Source of the DNA: CAZCWX01 sp964502465
GTDB taxonomy: Bacteria; Desulfobacterota; Binatia; Bin18
Length of the DNA: 8,682 bases
Assembly: GCA_964502465.1 (NCBI GenBank)
Contig: CAZCWX010000706.1
Span: 1 to 8,682 of the forward strand
Direction: 5' to 3'
In this document: piece by piece, positions 1 to 7,846 of the stretch
How the letters are laid out: the number at the start of each line of letters is the position of its first letter
Position numbering within the stretch: the stretch's first letter is position 1
Program-made: the position numbers and the translations under genes
The notes under the pieces: generated by a model
Told to the model about the DNA's origin: nothing
Database searches by the model: none
The model's input: only the letters and a program-made list of their open reading frames with translations

Positions 1-1912
1 CCCCTGTTTGCAGCACGCGTCCCCACTTTTTTCCACTATACGGGTCGGTCATGCCAGTGTAGGATAACAGGGATTCGCGCACGGGCTGTGAGAACAGCTC
101 TCCATGCCAGTTGCCGTTCTCTTCTTGTTTGGTCAGGCCGAGCCGCCAGATGGGCAGGCTTGAGACTTTTCCGTGAGTCAAGGAAACCCCCAACTCGGCA
201 TACGGTGTCACCCACCCTTCGTGAGACCAGAGCAAAGCGGATTCGAGTCCTCCGTCGAGTCGGGTGGTGGGTTTCGTACTGTACGCTGTCGGAGTAACAG
301 GGAAGGTGCCGACCATCGCGTTCTGTTTGAGTCTGCCACTGTCAAGAGTGATCCTTGCCAGACGTGCATTGAACCGATGTACCCCGCTGTATACACTCCC
401 GGTCGCCAGAGGTAATTGTTCAATGTCTAGCCTGCTGAGACCGCGAGTGCCGGATTTATGGCGGAAGGCGACGCCTGACGCCACACTTGGACTTGTCATA
501 TGGCGAAGCTGAGGAAAACGAGCCGGCGCTGTGTGTGCGGCAAGAACAAATAATTGGTGGTCATAGTACCGTTGGCCAAGATGGGCGGACCATAAGGAGG
601 TCAGCGGTCCTGGGACGCTCTCAGCCAACGAGGCAATACGCTCCCAATCTTTTTGTCGAGCATAGCTATAAAAAGCTCCCTGAGCGCTTTCTTCATCTGG
701 CTGTGTTCGATACAAAGCGGCAAATTCCTGGGCTGCCTGTGCAGTGTCACCAAGCTCATAGAGATTCCACGCGGTGAGCAGTCTGCCCTCTCGTTGTTCA
801 CCGCGGTAGCGCTCACTCTCGTTAAGGAAAGAGAGGCTATCGGCATAGTGTTTGTTGCGGTAGCTGAGATGAGCACGGGCAAACAACAGCTCGCCTAAGA
901 GACTACGCATGCGAGGAGAGTACTGTTGCCACTGCCGTGCCATCGCTTCTGCGCGACTGGCATCCCCCTGTTGCCTGGACGCCAGGGCCAGCCCATACGC
1001 GGCTTCTTCCCGTGTGTGATCCCAAGCCAGCGCATGGGCAAACCACTCGGCTGCTTGGGCGAAACGGTGGGCGCGGAAATGATCCCATCCAAGGAGCATC
1101 GCCGTGTTGACGTCGCGCCGGTCAATGATCTCGTCTCGAATGGTTCCTTCTAACCTGGGGATCTGCTCGAATGTGTCAGTCTGGGTCGCCGCAACGAGCT
1201 GGTTGACATAGAACTGGTAGCGGATATCTGCGAAATGGTGGCGCGCCGTTGGGCTCTTGGCAACCGAGGCTTCGCGGTTGAGGAGGAATTCAATCGCATC
1301 GGCAGCAAGCATTTGTGTCGCTTTTTGTAGTGTTGCAAGCCTGTCTGCGTCCTTTCTGCAGGCTGGGATGATACGTTCATAGACCGAAAGCGCCTGCTTG
1401 GTCTGTGCTTGTGCGTAATATGCTTCGGCCAATGCCCAGAGGTGGTCAATCTGATTACAGGTAAACTGCTGAGGATATCGCCGCGACAGCGTCATCAACA
1501 TCTGCCACTGGTGTTTCTGCATGGCGAGCTGAATAGCGTGGCGTGCTTCCCCTTCCGCTAACAGAGCGACGAGTTGTTGTGGTGGGTGCCAGTGTGGATC
1601 GTCCTGTTTGAGGCGTCGGATCTCTCGACGGAGTTTCGCATATTGTTTCTGCTGCAAGAGCTTCCACAGCCATGGTTCAGACGTTGCTGCTTGGGTTTGC
1701 GCAGGCGGTGGTGGTTCGTGGGGTGGCGACGGGGCAGGTGTGGGGATCTCGGGAGAGGGAATCACCTGCTGTTGCTCATGCGCCTGGTACTCAAGAACAT
1801 TGTCCTGTGTTAAGGGTGCTGGAGGTAGGCGCTCAGCTTGCTGTGACCAGAGCGGTGACGCAGAACTCACCGTAACGATAACGACCGCCACGCCGAGCCG
1901 TTGCCACCTCAT
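1..1912 (-). CDS. bcsC: Cellulose synthase operon protein C (outer-membrane TPR/porin exporter), 3' end cut off by the window edge
   Basis: BcsC carries the glucan across the periplasm and through the outer membrane. The frame is open from ATG 1912 to base 1 (637 codons plus one base) with no stop or frameshift; the C-terminus is outside the window. Residues 1-23 look like a signal peptide (hydrophobic VAVVIVTV, likely cleavage after PLWS). Residues 51-70 are a proline-rich linker. Helical TPR-like repeats lie at about 159-183, 270-299, 302-333, 338-369, 374-406 and 407-436. From about 478 the sequence matches the BcsC C-terminal barrel domain (PF05420 type): FRHKSGTRGLSRLD at 483-496 and PVRESLLSYTGMTDP at 610-624, followed by KKWGRVLQTG. 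The start overlaps the bcsZ stop as ATGA, indicating translational coupling. The TPR part is about half the enterobacterial size (E. coli BcsC is about 1157 residues). Family assignment is firm; the exact TPR count is my reading. Confidence 0.95.
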   Translation of the reverse strand, partial: MRWQRLGVAVVIVTVSSASPLWSQQAERLPPAPLTQDNVLEYQAHEQQQVIPSPEIPTPAPSPPHEPPPPAQTQAATSEPWLWKLLQQKQYAKLRREIRRLKQDDPHWHPPQQLVALLAEGEARHAIQLAMQKHQWQMLMTLSRRYPQQFTCNQIDHLWALAEAYYAQAQTKQALSVYERIIPACRKDADRLATLQKATQMLAADAIEFLLNREASVAKSPTARHHFADIRYQFYVNQLVAATQTDTFEQIPRLEGTIRDEIIDRRDVNTAMLLGWDHFRAHRFAQAAEWFAHALAWDHTREEAAYGLALASRQQGDASRAEAMARQWQQYSPRMRSLLGELLFARAHLSYRNKHYADSLSFLNESERYRGEQREGRLLTAWNLYELGDTAQAAQEFAALYRTQPDEESAQGAFYSYARQKDWERIASLAESVPGPLTSLWSAHLGQRYYDHQLFVLAAHTAPARFPQLRHMTSPSVASGVAFRHKSGTRGLSRLDIEQLPLATGSVYSGVHRFNARLARITLDSGRLKQNAMVGTFPVTPTAYSTKPTTRLDGGLESALLWSHEGWVTPYAELGVSLTHGKVSSLPIWRLGLTKQEENGNWHGELFSQPVRESLLSYTGMTDPYSGKKWGRVLQTG

Positions 1913-2970
1913 GACCCTGCTCTCTCGAAAGCCGCAAGTTTGGTTAAGAGCAAGAGACTGGCGGAATAATAATCTTGCTCTTTCTCCAACGGCGGGAAGG
2001 AAGAGGGCTGAACGCGGTGGTGTGCAGCCACTGTAGCGACCAGTTGGGCAACTGCGCGAATACCCGCAGAGGCATCGTGTGAATCGACAAAATTGTTCTC
2101 CACATTGGTTTGCGGTGGGAGGAATTTCGCTCCGTCGAAGGAGGTCCAGAAATCTTGATACGGTTGAAGATTCTGGCTGGTCTCCCGTTTTGCCCAGATG
2201 AGATACAATGGGATTCTGATAGCATTATAGCCGAACATAGGGGGAAACTCGTGCGCGGGGGCAGGAGGAGCTTGCAGGCTCAACCAGTCGGGTGGCAAGT
2301 GCCAGCGTCCAAAGCGAGCTGAGGTGAGTAGTGCAAGACCTGAACCGATGAGGCGATCCCATTCTGGCGCAGGATCAAGGGTCTGCAAATCTGCGAAAGC
2401 AGGAAAGATCCAGTACGAGAGATTCACGATCATGCCGTCGGGTTTTTCAAAACCAACCATTCCCGGTAAAAGGACCAGAGCGTCGCCAACCTGACGTAAC
2501 AGTTTGTGGCGAATATCCTGGCTGATCGCTGTGGCTGCTGAGGTGTAGGTCGGTTCCTGCCAGTGGGTGCCAGCCCGGGACAGCGCCCAGGCAATCATGA
2601 GGTCACCATCGCTCGCGTTATTGTTATCGGTCACTTGGCCCCCGTGTTCCGACGGTGTCCAGCGCCACGCAAACAAACGGTCCTCACGAATTTGCAGATG
2701 CTTCACTGTCCAGTGCCACAGCCGCTCGAAGGTCTGCCGGTCGTTATAGGCGACTGCAAGCAGCATGCCGTATCCTTGTCCTTCTGAATGGCTGATGTTG
2801 CTGTTGCCGGTATCAATGACTCGCCCATCTTCGGTTATAAAGCGCTCTTTATAGAGCTGCCAATCGCGTTCATCCGGTACACGTGGCGTAGAAAGACAGC
2901 TCGTGCACACAATCAGACACAGAGCAAAGAACGGGCTACCGGTCGATTTCGCTATCCACCGCTTCACCAT
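1909..2970 (-). CDS. bcsZ: Cellulose-operon glycoside hydrolase family 8 protein (BcsZ-type endoglucanase) with Asn at the catalytic-base position
   Basis: BcsZ is a periplasmic endo-beta-1,4-glucanase that trims or edits cellulose during export. I chose ATG 2970 (353 residues; AACGGAAACACC upstream is a weak ribosome site). TTG 3027 would add 19 residues that only echo the overlapping bcsB. Residues 1-25 are basic then hydrophobic (FFALCLIVCTSC), a signal peptide; the lipobox is not canonical, so lipid anchoring at Cys25 is uncertain. Family 8 motifs: SEGQGYGM at 62-69 with the catalytic acid Glu63, NNASDGDLMIAWAL at 117-130, LLPGMVGF at 167-174 and FGYNAIRIPLYL at 246-257. In E. coli BcsZ the equivalent of Asn249 is the catalytic base Asp243; here the codon is AAT (bases 2226-2224). 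Glu241, eight residues earlier, is a possible substitute base (inference). The start overlaps the bcsB end by 35 bases and the stop overlaps the bcsC start by 4, so it is co-translated with both. Family is certain; activity is open. Confidence 0.95.
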   Translation of the reverse strand: MVKRWIAKSTGSPFFALCLIVCTSCLSTPRVPDERDWQLYKERFITEDGRVIDTGNSNISHSEGQGYGMLLAVAYNDRQTFERLWHWTVKHLQIREDRLFAWRWTPSEHGGQVTDNNNASDGDLMIAWALSRAGTHWQEPTYTSAATAISQDIRHKLLRQVGDALVLLPGMVGFEKPDGMIVNLSYWIFPAFADLQTLDPAPEWDRLIGSGLALLTSARFGRWHLPPDWLSLQAPPAPAHEFPPMFGYNAIRIPLYLIWAKRETSQNLQPYQDFWTSFDGAKFLPPQTNVENNFVDSHDASAGIRAVAQLVATVAAHHRVQPSSFPPLEKEQDYYSASLLLLTKLAAFERAGS

Positions 2971-5257
2971 GGTGTTTCCGTTTGAAGCGCGACAAGCCAA
3001 TACGAGTGAAGATGGCAAAAACTCCAATCAGCACCAGGAGTGAAGTCACCCAGAGCCAGGGGTAGTGAGAAAAATAGTATTCCACACGAGGAGTGAAGTT
3101 GATTTTTCCGACATGGTAATCTGGACCAGCCTTCTGCCAGGCGAGGGAGGATGGGCGATCGTCCCAAACCACAAGATCCCCGCGCAGGTTTTCCCAGAAT
3201 TCTGGTTCAACTAGACGATTCATCCCTTGCTGTAACTGTGAGGCATTGGCCGCAACAAACAACACGACTGTCTTTTTTGCATGGAGGGGCGATTCAAACA
3301 TCATGACGGCTTTCTTTTGCCCCAACTCGCTTTCCTGCGTGACCTGAGCGATGACGGGCTGCTGAGGAGTTGGCGTGCCAGCGTCACCGACCGGTCCGAC
3401 AAACATGGCTTTGAGCCGCCCCAGAAACGTTGGGTGAGGTGCTGATGGAGGAAGGGTGACACGGGTGGGATACGGCACTCGATACGGAGGGGCGAGAGAC
3501 ATGGGCGCGGCTGCCATAAGGCGGTCATCTACCTGGTCAACTGGGCTGACGACAATAAGGTCCTTCTCGCCAGTCGGTACTGCCAAGGACAGCTCGGCCT
3601 TATATAGTGGCATGCTGGCTTTTTGTGCGAGCTTGGCAATGAGCATCCACGCTGCCGCGACCGTCCCACTTTCCTGCCCGCTAACCTGGAGTGCAAACGA
3701 CGAACCATCGGGCAACACGTTGTAAGGAAAAGCAGTGGTGGCAAAGACATGGAGGTTGGGGAGACGAGTGTAATGAGAGGCTGCAGGGACTGTCAGCGTG
3801 GAATCATCGAATAAAGTGACGAGCAGGTTGCCGCTTTGCAGAAAGAAGCATTTCCCCGTTACTAACGGCATAGGACGTGGAGAGAACGTGATCACATTGT
3901 GTCCTGCCCGAAAGGAACGAAGAGGAATGGCTATTTTATAGGCCCGAAACACTCCTCCATTGGGATCATTCAGTGGAATTGCCGCCTCGAAAATATCGTT
4001 TAACTGGATATTCAAAACAGAATCGTGGCGGAGTCCAGCGCTATACGCCATATGCAAGCTCAACTCGACAACTGCATCCTCTGGTGCGAACAAGTCAGGA
4101 GGGACATTCAACTCAAGGCGGAAGCCATCCGGGTGCATGCCGTGGGCTGTCGCTGTGTGAAAGCCCAAATCTGCCAATTGGTACGCTTGATTTTCTCGCA
4201 TACCTTGTTTCAGGGTGTAGGCAGGAGGTGAGGGGAACTGTGCCTCGGTGATCTGCATGGAAGTCGCTTCTGGAAAGGGGAAATTGAGAAAAGCAAAAGC
4301 CGTTGCCGCCCGTGTTACTTCGGCATCATCTTTTCCCGAGACCACCAGCAGAAAATGTGCTGGATCAGTCTCCAGCCTGTGGACCGCTAGGTAGCTGTTG
4401 GTGATCTGCGCTACCGTGTCTTGGGACAGATAGGGCACAAGTTCCTCGGTGGTGCCGATCAGGACGGTATCGGTGCCTGCGAGGGTGCGCTGGTCTAAAA
4501 ACGGAAACGTCGGTGCTGGTGTGTCAGTAATGGAGCGTTCTTGGCGGGTTGCCACTCCGTGAGTGACTTGTAAGGGAACATACTCCAGACGCAACGCCGC
4601 CCCTTGCGCAATCAAGGCGCCCCAGCGGAGATGTGCATCTCGGATGGGAGTGGAGCCTGTCAAAACGTGCAATCCATGCTGACCCCACCATTTGCGATCG
4701 AACAATCCATCGAGGTCCGATAAACGTGGGGTGAGGGCGCGCAACTCTACTTCTACAGACACGGTTGAGGCAACCGAGTCAATCTGGAGCCATAACTCGG
4801 GGGCATTGGGATCTTCACACTCGAGCATATAGTGAAGGACAGCGCGAAACAGCAGACGGTTATAGTCATGTGCGAACAACTGGGCTGGCAGGCGGACATC
4901 AAGCGTTCCTTCTGGCTGGCTGCCTTTCAACGGGACCTGAGCAATGACTTTTTCATTCAGCAGGATTTGTAATTGCGAGCGTTCTGCAAGCACGGCGGTC
5001 GAATTGGTGAATTCGAGGTGGAGCACTGCAGAGCGCACCTGAAGACGCTCAGCGAGCGGGAGAAAAATCGTATAGTCGGAGACAGTGTTCCGCAAGGAAA
5101 TTGGGCCACCAACGGACATCAGTTTGGCAAGAGGAAAGGTATAGACCTGGGAAGCAGGGGAGGAGTCTGCGTGAAGGGTATCTTCCCCTCCTCCGAATGT
5201 GAGAAAACTGCTGGCTACGAGAACAGTCACAATCGCAGAGACGCGAGTCTGTTTCAT
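2936..5257 (-). CDS. bcsB: Cellulose synthase periplasmic subunit BcsB
   Basis: BcsB is the membrane-anchored periplasmic partner of BcsA; it is needed for synthase activity and guides the emerging glucan. I chose ATG 5257 (773 residues, MKQTRVSAIV) because GGAGG lies six bases upstream; the TTG at 5272 lies within or before that site. Residues 1-30 form a signal peptide (VSAIVTVLVASSFL, likely cleavage after LHA). The family's alternating pattern of carbohydrate-binding-like and flavodoxin-like domains can be followed: first binding domain about 40-175 with ECEDPNAPELWLQID at 146-160, flavodoxin-like about 185-340, second binding domain about 345-500 with GKCFFLQSGNLLVTLFDD at 468-485, second flavodoxin-like about 505-725. 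A proline-rich stretch at about 590-635 looks like an insertion loop. One transmembrane helix (about 733-755) and a basic cytoplasmic tail (SRFKRKHH) end the protein and place it in the inner membrane next to BcsA. Cys147 and Cys470 are the two cysteines in the conserved blocks; pairing is not shown. Confidence 0.95.
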   Translation of the reverse strand: MKQTRVSAIVTVLVASSFLTFGGGEDTLHADSSPASQVYTFPLAKLMSVGGPISLRNTVSDYTIFLPLAERLQVRSAVLHLEFTNSTAVLAERSQLQILLNEKVIAQVPLKGSQPEGTLDVRLPAQLFAHDYNRLLFRAVLHYMLECEDPNAPELWLQIDSVASTVSVEVELRALTPRLSDLDGLFDRKWWGQHGLHVLTGSTPIRDAHLRWGALIAQGAALRLEYVPLQVTHGVATRQERSITDTPAPTFPFLDQRTLAGTDTVLIGTTEELVPYLSQDTVAQITNSYLAVHRLETDPAHFLLVVSGKDDAEVTRAATAFAFLNFPFPEATSMQITEAQFPSPPAYTLKQGMRENQAYQLADLGFHTATAHGMHPDGFRLELNVPPDLFAPEDAVVELSLHMAYSAGLRHDSVLNIQLNDIFEAAIPLNDPNGGVFRAYKIAIPLRSFRAGHNVITFSPRPMPLVTGKCFFLQSGNLLVTLFDDSTLTVPAASHYTRLPNLHVFATTAFPYNVLPDGSSFALQVSGQESGTVAAAWMLIAKLAQKASMPLYKAELSLAVPTGEKDLIVVSPVDQVDDRLMAAAPMSLAPPYRVPYPTRVTLPPSAPHPTFLGRLKAMFVGPVGDAGTPTPQQPVIAQVTQESELGQKKAVMMFESPLHAKKTVVLFVAANASQLQQGMNRLVEPEFWENLRGDLVVWDDRPSSLAWQKAGPDYHVGKINFTPRVEYYFSHYPWLWVTSLLVLIGVFAIFTRIGLSRFKRKHHGEAVDSEIDR

Positions 5258-5268
5258 TCCCCTCCTCC
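5258..5268 (-). promoter_or_regulatory. Strong ribosome binding site of bcsB
   Basis: The minus strand reads GGAGGAGGGGA directly before ATG 5257, with GGAGG six bases from the start codon. It decides the bcsB start and is clearly stronger than the sites before bcsA, bcsZ or bcsC. It lies in the 42-base gap after the bcsA stop, the only gap inside the operon. Confidence 0.8.
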
Positions 5269-5299
5269 CCAAACACTCAAGGACCTGTATCCTTCTTCC

Positions 5300-7627
5300 T
5301 TACGCCGCCCGTTGCAACACCGGCTCAGTAGGGGGACGGCGAGCTGCTTCTCCGGTTTTCCTCTTGTCCTTCTCTGTTCTGTTCCGCCTCGGCGTCAGGG
5401 GCCGTAGTGTTCGTTGAACGATTGCCCAGGCATGGCTTGCCGAGTACCTTATCGCTAAGTATAGCAAAAAGATTGTGCCCTTCAAAATGCCAAGCGGCTG
5501 TTCTCGTTCTTCCAGAAAGCGAAGCCAGCGCTCGCTGTCGCCGTGGATAAAGGCAACTTTTTCTGCGGTTTCTTGCTGCGAGCCGTGGATAAATTCGATA
5601 CCAAGAACAATCTGCCCTGGTGTCGGTCGTGCAGAGCGAATGATGATGTGAAACTCGCTGTCCTTGTATAGTGGCGTATTCCGCACGTGTAACAATGCGA
5701 GATCCGACGCGTGGACAGCCTCTTGGTACTGCAATGGCACAGTCATCTCTGCACCGCCAACAGAGAAATTCGTGATGGTACACGGCACAGCCTGATTGTT
5801 GATGATGAAGTCTGCCTGCTCGTGGACTGGAATCCGCGGAGTGCGGCGGCGTTGACGCCTTTCAAACAAGGCTCCGAGCGCTGCCATGATGAGCACCAGA
5901 TTAAAGAGTTCCCAGGCCATGGTGAGTGCCACCATCGGGCGCTCGGCTGGAAGGGTCAGGTAGCGCTGCACGCCGCCAACGAGGGAAATTACAATGAGGC
6001 TGAAGAGCACATAGAACGGTCTGGATAACGGCGAGATCCAGTCTTGCTCCGCGTGCTCGCCTTTCGGGGTAACCAGGAACTGGGGCGCATGAGGATGGAG
6101 CAGCACTTTGCCGATCCCACGAATGGTGAACATCGACTGCAGCAACTCATACAGTTCAGAAAAAAATGGCCAGCGTACTTTGCCGAAAAGAAAATCCGCG
6201 ACCAGCACAACTGCCAGAATATGGGGAACCGTGTAGGTGAGAATTTCCCTCATGCTTGCATCATAGATCTTACAGCCGAAGAGGAGGTAGGCAGAAGGAG
6301 CAAGCAGGAAAACGAGACGCGCATACGAGAAGAACCAAAAAAAAGAACTGCTGACATACCCAAGACGCTGCCAGAGTGTGAGTCCTTTCAGAAACAACGG
6401 GTTCTTGAGTAAGAAGATCTGGACCATTCCTTGCGCCCAGCGGGTGCGCTGAAGAATAAACCCGGTAAACGTTTCGGGAGACAGACCGGCAATCATCGGG
6501 CGGTACAGATACACGCTCCGATAGCCTTTGGCGTGAAGGGCTAGTGCGGTTTCCGCGTCTTCGGTCACCGTGTCTCCACAGAGACCACCAATCTCATCGA
6601 GATATTTCCTTCGGAGCAGACCAGCGGCACCGCAAAAAAAGGACGCGTTCCAGAAATCCAGCCCACGTTGGGTGACAGCGTAGAACATATCGTTATCACC
6701 AGGCATATGCTCGAAGGTCTGGAGGTTTTTCTCGATCGAGGTGGGATTGATGAAAAAGTGCGGGGTTTGCACCAGAAACAGCTTGGGGTCACGCTGGAAG
6801 TAGCCGACTGTGCGTTCCAAGATGTCGAGCGTGGGCACATGGTCGGCATCGAGAATCAGGACGAGGTCGCCCTTGACATGCGGCAGCGCGGCGTTAATGT
6901 TCCCGGCCTTTGCCTGTTCGTTTTTTTCCCGTGTCAGATAATGGGCCCCGACCCGCTGACACAACGCCTGTAACGTTCTTCGGCGAGTCTGCGCTTCGGC
7001 CGCTTTCCGCAGATCAAGCGCATGACATTTCTGCTGGGTGCCTCCATCATCGAGGAGGTACACCGTGAATTTCTCGCGTGGATAGCGGATCTGGACCGCT
7101 GCTAATAAAGTAATTTCGAGTAAATCAGGCGGTTCATTGTAGCTGGGGATGAGAATGTCAACTGTTGGAAGTTCTTGGGGATCGGATAAGAGCGGCACTG
7201 AACTGCGATCGAGTGGATTGATATTCACGAAAATGCCGAGCAGATGGATAATGAGGCTATACACCTCGGCGACATACAGAGCCATCATAGCGATAAAACT
7301 GAAGAAATCGCTGTAAGAGAGGGTGCTGGTCGTGCGCCAGAAGAAATAACGCAGAGACAAAAAGGCAGCGAGGAAAAGAAAGAGAACACGCACAAGACCC
7401 TGTGGCCGAAAAGCGCGCAAACATAATAACACCGACAAAAATATTCCCGCGCTCCAGAGTTGTGACCCAGTATCAACTGGAATCATTGCCGTATAGAGAA
7501 CCAGGGCAAATACCCCCAACCACAGGAAGAAAAAGAGGTCCACATGTATGGCTTGTTGCTTACTGGATAGATAGCTGCGTACGTAGCCGATCACTGGCCA
7601 TCCCTTCGGGAATGCACTCAGAGGCAC
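5300..7627 (-). CDS. bcsA: Cellulose synthase catalytic subunit BcsA (UDP-forming), with PilZ domain
   Basis: BcsA polymerises UDP-glucose into beta-1,4-glucan on the cytoplasmic face and threads it through its own membrane channel; cyclic-di-GMP activates it. The protein has 775 residues from GTG 7627, close to Rhodobacter BcsA. N-terminal membrane helices lie at about 31-48, 58-95 and 108-133. The family 2 glycosyltransferase domain shows VDILIPSYNEP (156-166), DDG (193-195), LDADHVP (259-265, DxD Asp260/Asp262), FFCGAA (330-335), TED (355-357, catalytic Asp357) and QRTRW (393-397). C-terminal helices follow at about 423-452, 465-482, 536-552 and 567-588, with the gating-loop motif FLVTPKG at 517-523. 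The PilZ domain has the arginine motif RRQRRRTPR (590-598) and NFSVGG (620-625, [D/N]xSxxG), so cyclic-di-GMP binding is expected. A hydrophobic segment (713-727) and a basic tail (740-764) end it. The start is uncertain: GTG 7594 (codon 12) has AAGGGA six bases upstream, a better ribosome site than that of GTG 7627. An in-frame TAA near 7720 limits any further extension. Confidence 0.97.
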   Translation of the reverse strand: MPLSAFPKGWPVIGYVRSYLSSKQQAIHVDLFFFLWLGVFALVLYTAMIPVDTGSQLWSAGIFLSVLLCLRAFRPQGLVRVLFLFLAAFLSLRYFFWRTTSTLSYSDFFSFIAMMALYVAEVYSLIIHLLGIFVNINPLDRSSVPLLSDPQELPTVDILIPSYNEPPDLLEITLLAAVQIRYPREKFTVYLLDDGGTQQKCHALDLRKAAEAQTRRRTLQALCQRVGAHYLTREKNEQAKAGNINAALPHVKGDLVLILDADHVPTLDILERTVGYFQRDPKLFLVQTPHFFINPTSIEKNLQTFEHMPGDNDMFYAVTQRGLDFWNASFFCGAAGLLRRKYLDEIGGLCGDTVTEDAETALALHAKGYRSVYLYRPMIAGLSPETFTGFILQRTRWAQGMVQIFLLKNPLFLKGLTLWQRLGYVSSSFFWFFSYARLVFLLAPSAYLLFGCKIYDASMREILTYTVPHILAVVLVADFLFGKVRWPFFSELYELLQSMFTIRGIGKVLLHPHAPQFLVTPKGEHAEQDWISPLSRPFYVLFSLIVISLVGGVQRYLTLPAERPMVALTMAWELFNLVLIMAALGALFERRQRRRTPRIPVHEQADFIINNQAVPCTITNFSVGGAEMTVPLQYQEAVHASDLALLHVRNTPLYKDSEFHIIIRSARPTPGQIVLGIEFIHGSQQETAEKVAFIHGDSERWLRFLEEREQPLGILKGTIFLLYLAIRYSASHAWAIVQRTLRPLTPRRNRTEKDKRKTGEAARRPPTEPVLQRAA

Positions 7628-7745
7628 CCCAATTGCTTCTCGAGAAACGCTGGTACTGAGGCCTGAGCGTTCCTGCGAGAGCTCCCTCTCAGAAACAACG
7701 TCGTCACTGCAGGGGATTTCTTAAGGCAGGAGCGAAAACCTGGAG

Positions 7746-7765
7746 CCTAACAGTGAGCGGTTAGG
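7746..7765. repeat. Inverted repeat, 6-bp stem, upstream of bcsA
   Basis: CCTAAC and GTTAGG pair perfectly around an 8-base loop. On the minus strand the hairpin is followed by CTCCAGGTTTTCG, so there are four T residues but only after a gap. It could be a weak terminator for the toxin-antitoxin pair or a binding site ahead of bcsA. A 6-bp stem can also arise by chance. Confidence 0.35.
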
Positions 7766-7808
7766 AATGAGAGAAAAGAGAAGGGACAAACTTTGAATTC
7801 TGGCACCC

Positions 7809-7830
7809 GCCTGCTCACCGCAGTGCAGGC
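7809..7830. repeat. GC-rich inverted repeat just after the DUF5615 gene
   Basis: GCCTGC and GCAGGC pair around a 10-base loop, 16 bases after the stop codon of the DUF5615 gene (minus strand). The position suits a transcription terminator or a 3'-end protecting hairpin, but no T-run follows (GGGTGCCAG), so it is not a standard intrinsic terminator. Confidence 0.35.
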
Positions 7831-7846
7831 TCATACTTGCGGGATG

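Larger units (their letters stand above)
7628..7846 (-). other. Non-coding gap between the toxin-antitoxin pair and bcsA
   Basis: These 219 bases separate the DUF5615 gene from bcsA. They hold two short hairpins (7746-7765 and 7809-7830) and, beside the first, a purine-rich stretch on the plus strand (7764-7786, pyrimidine-rich on the transcribed strand). This is where the cellulose operon promoter should lie if bcsA is the first gene of its transcript, but I found no pair of -35/-10 boxes that I would defend. Readthrough from the upstream pair is also possible because neither hairpin is followed by a good T-run. Confidence 0.6.

Noticed and set aside
895..1673. Several short minus-strand frames (1455-1673, 1150-1449, 895-1125) that could suggest a frameshifted or broken bcsC
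   Set aside because: A single frame runs without a stop from ATG 1912 to base 1 and carries the signal peptide, TPRs and barrel motifs. The short frames are out-of-phase shadows.
1608..2036. Plus-strand open frame of 142 codons antisense to bcsC and bcsZ
   Set aside because: Its product is low-complexity (Cys, Gly, Trp and Arg rich) with no recognisable domain, and it mirrors the coding strand of bcsC.
4973..5407. Plus-strand open frame of 144 codons antisense to bcsB and bcsA ends
   Set aside because: It spans the 3' end of bcsA and the 5' end of bcsB on the opposite strand, its product has no recognisable domain, and the opposite strand is clearly coding.
7801..7815. TGGCAC followed by TGCT on the plus strand, resembling a sigma-54 promoter
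   Set aside because: The GG to GC spacing is 9 bases rather than the required 10, and no plus-strand gene lies downstream.
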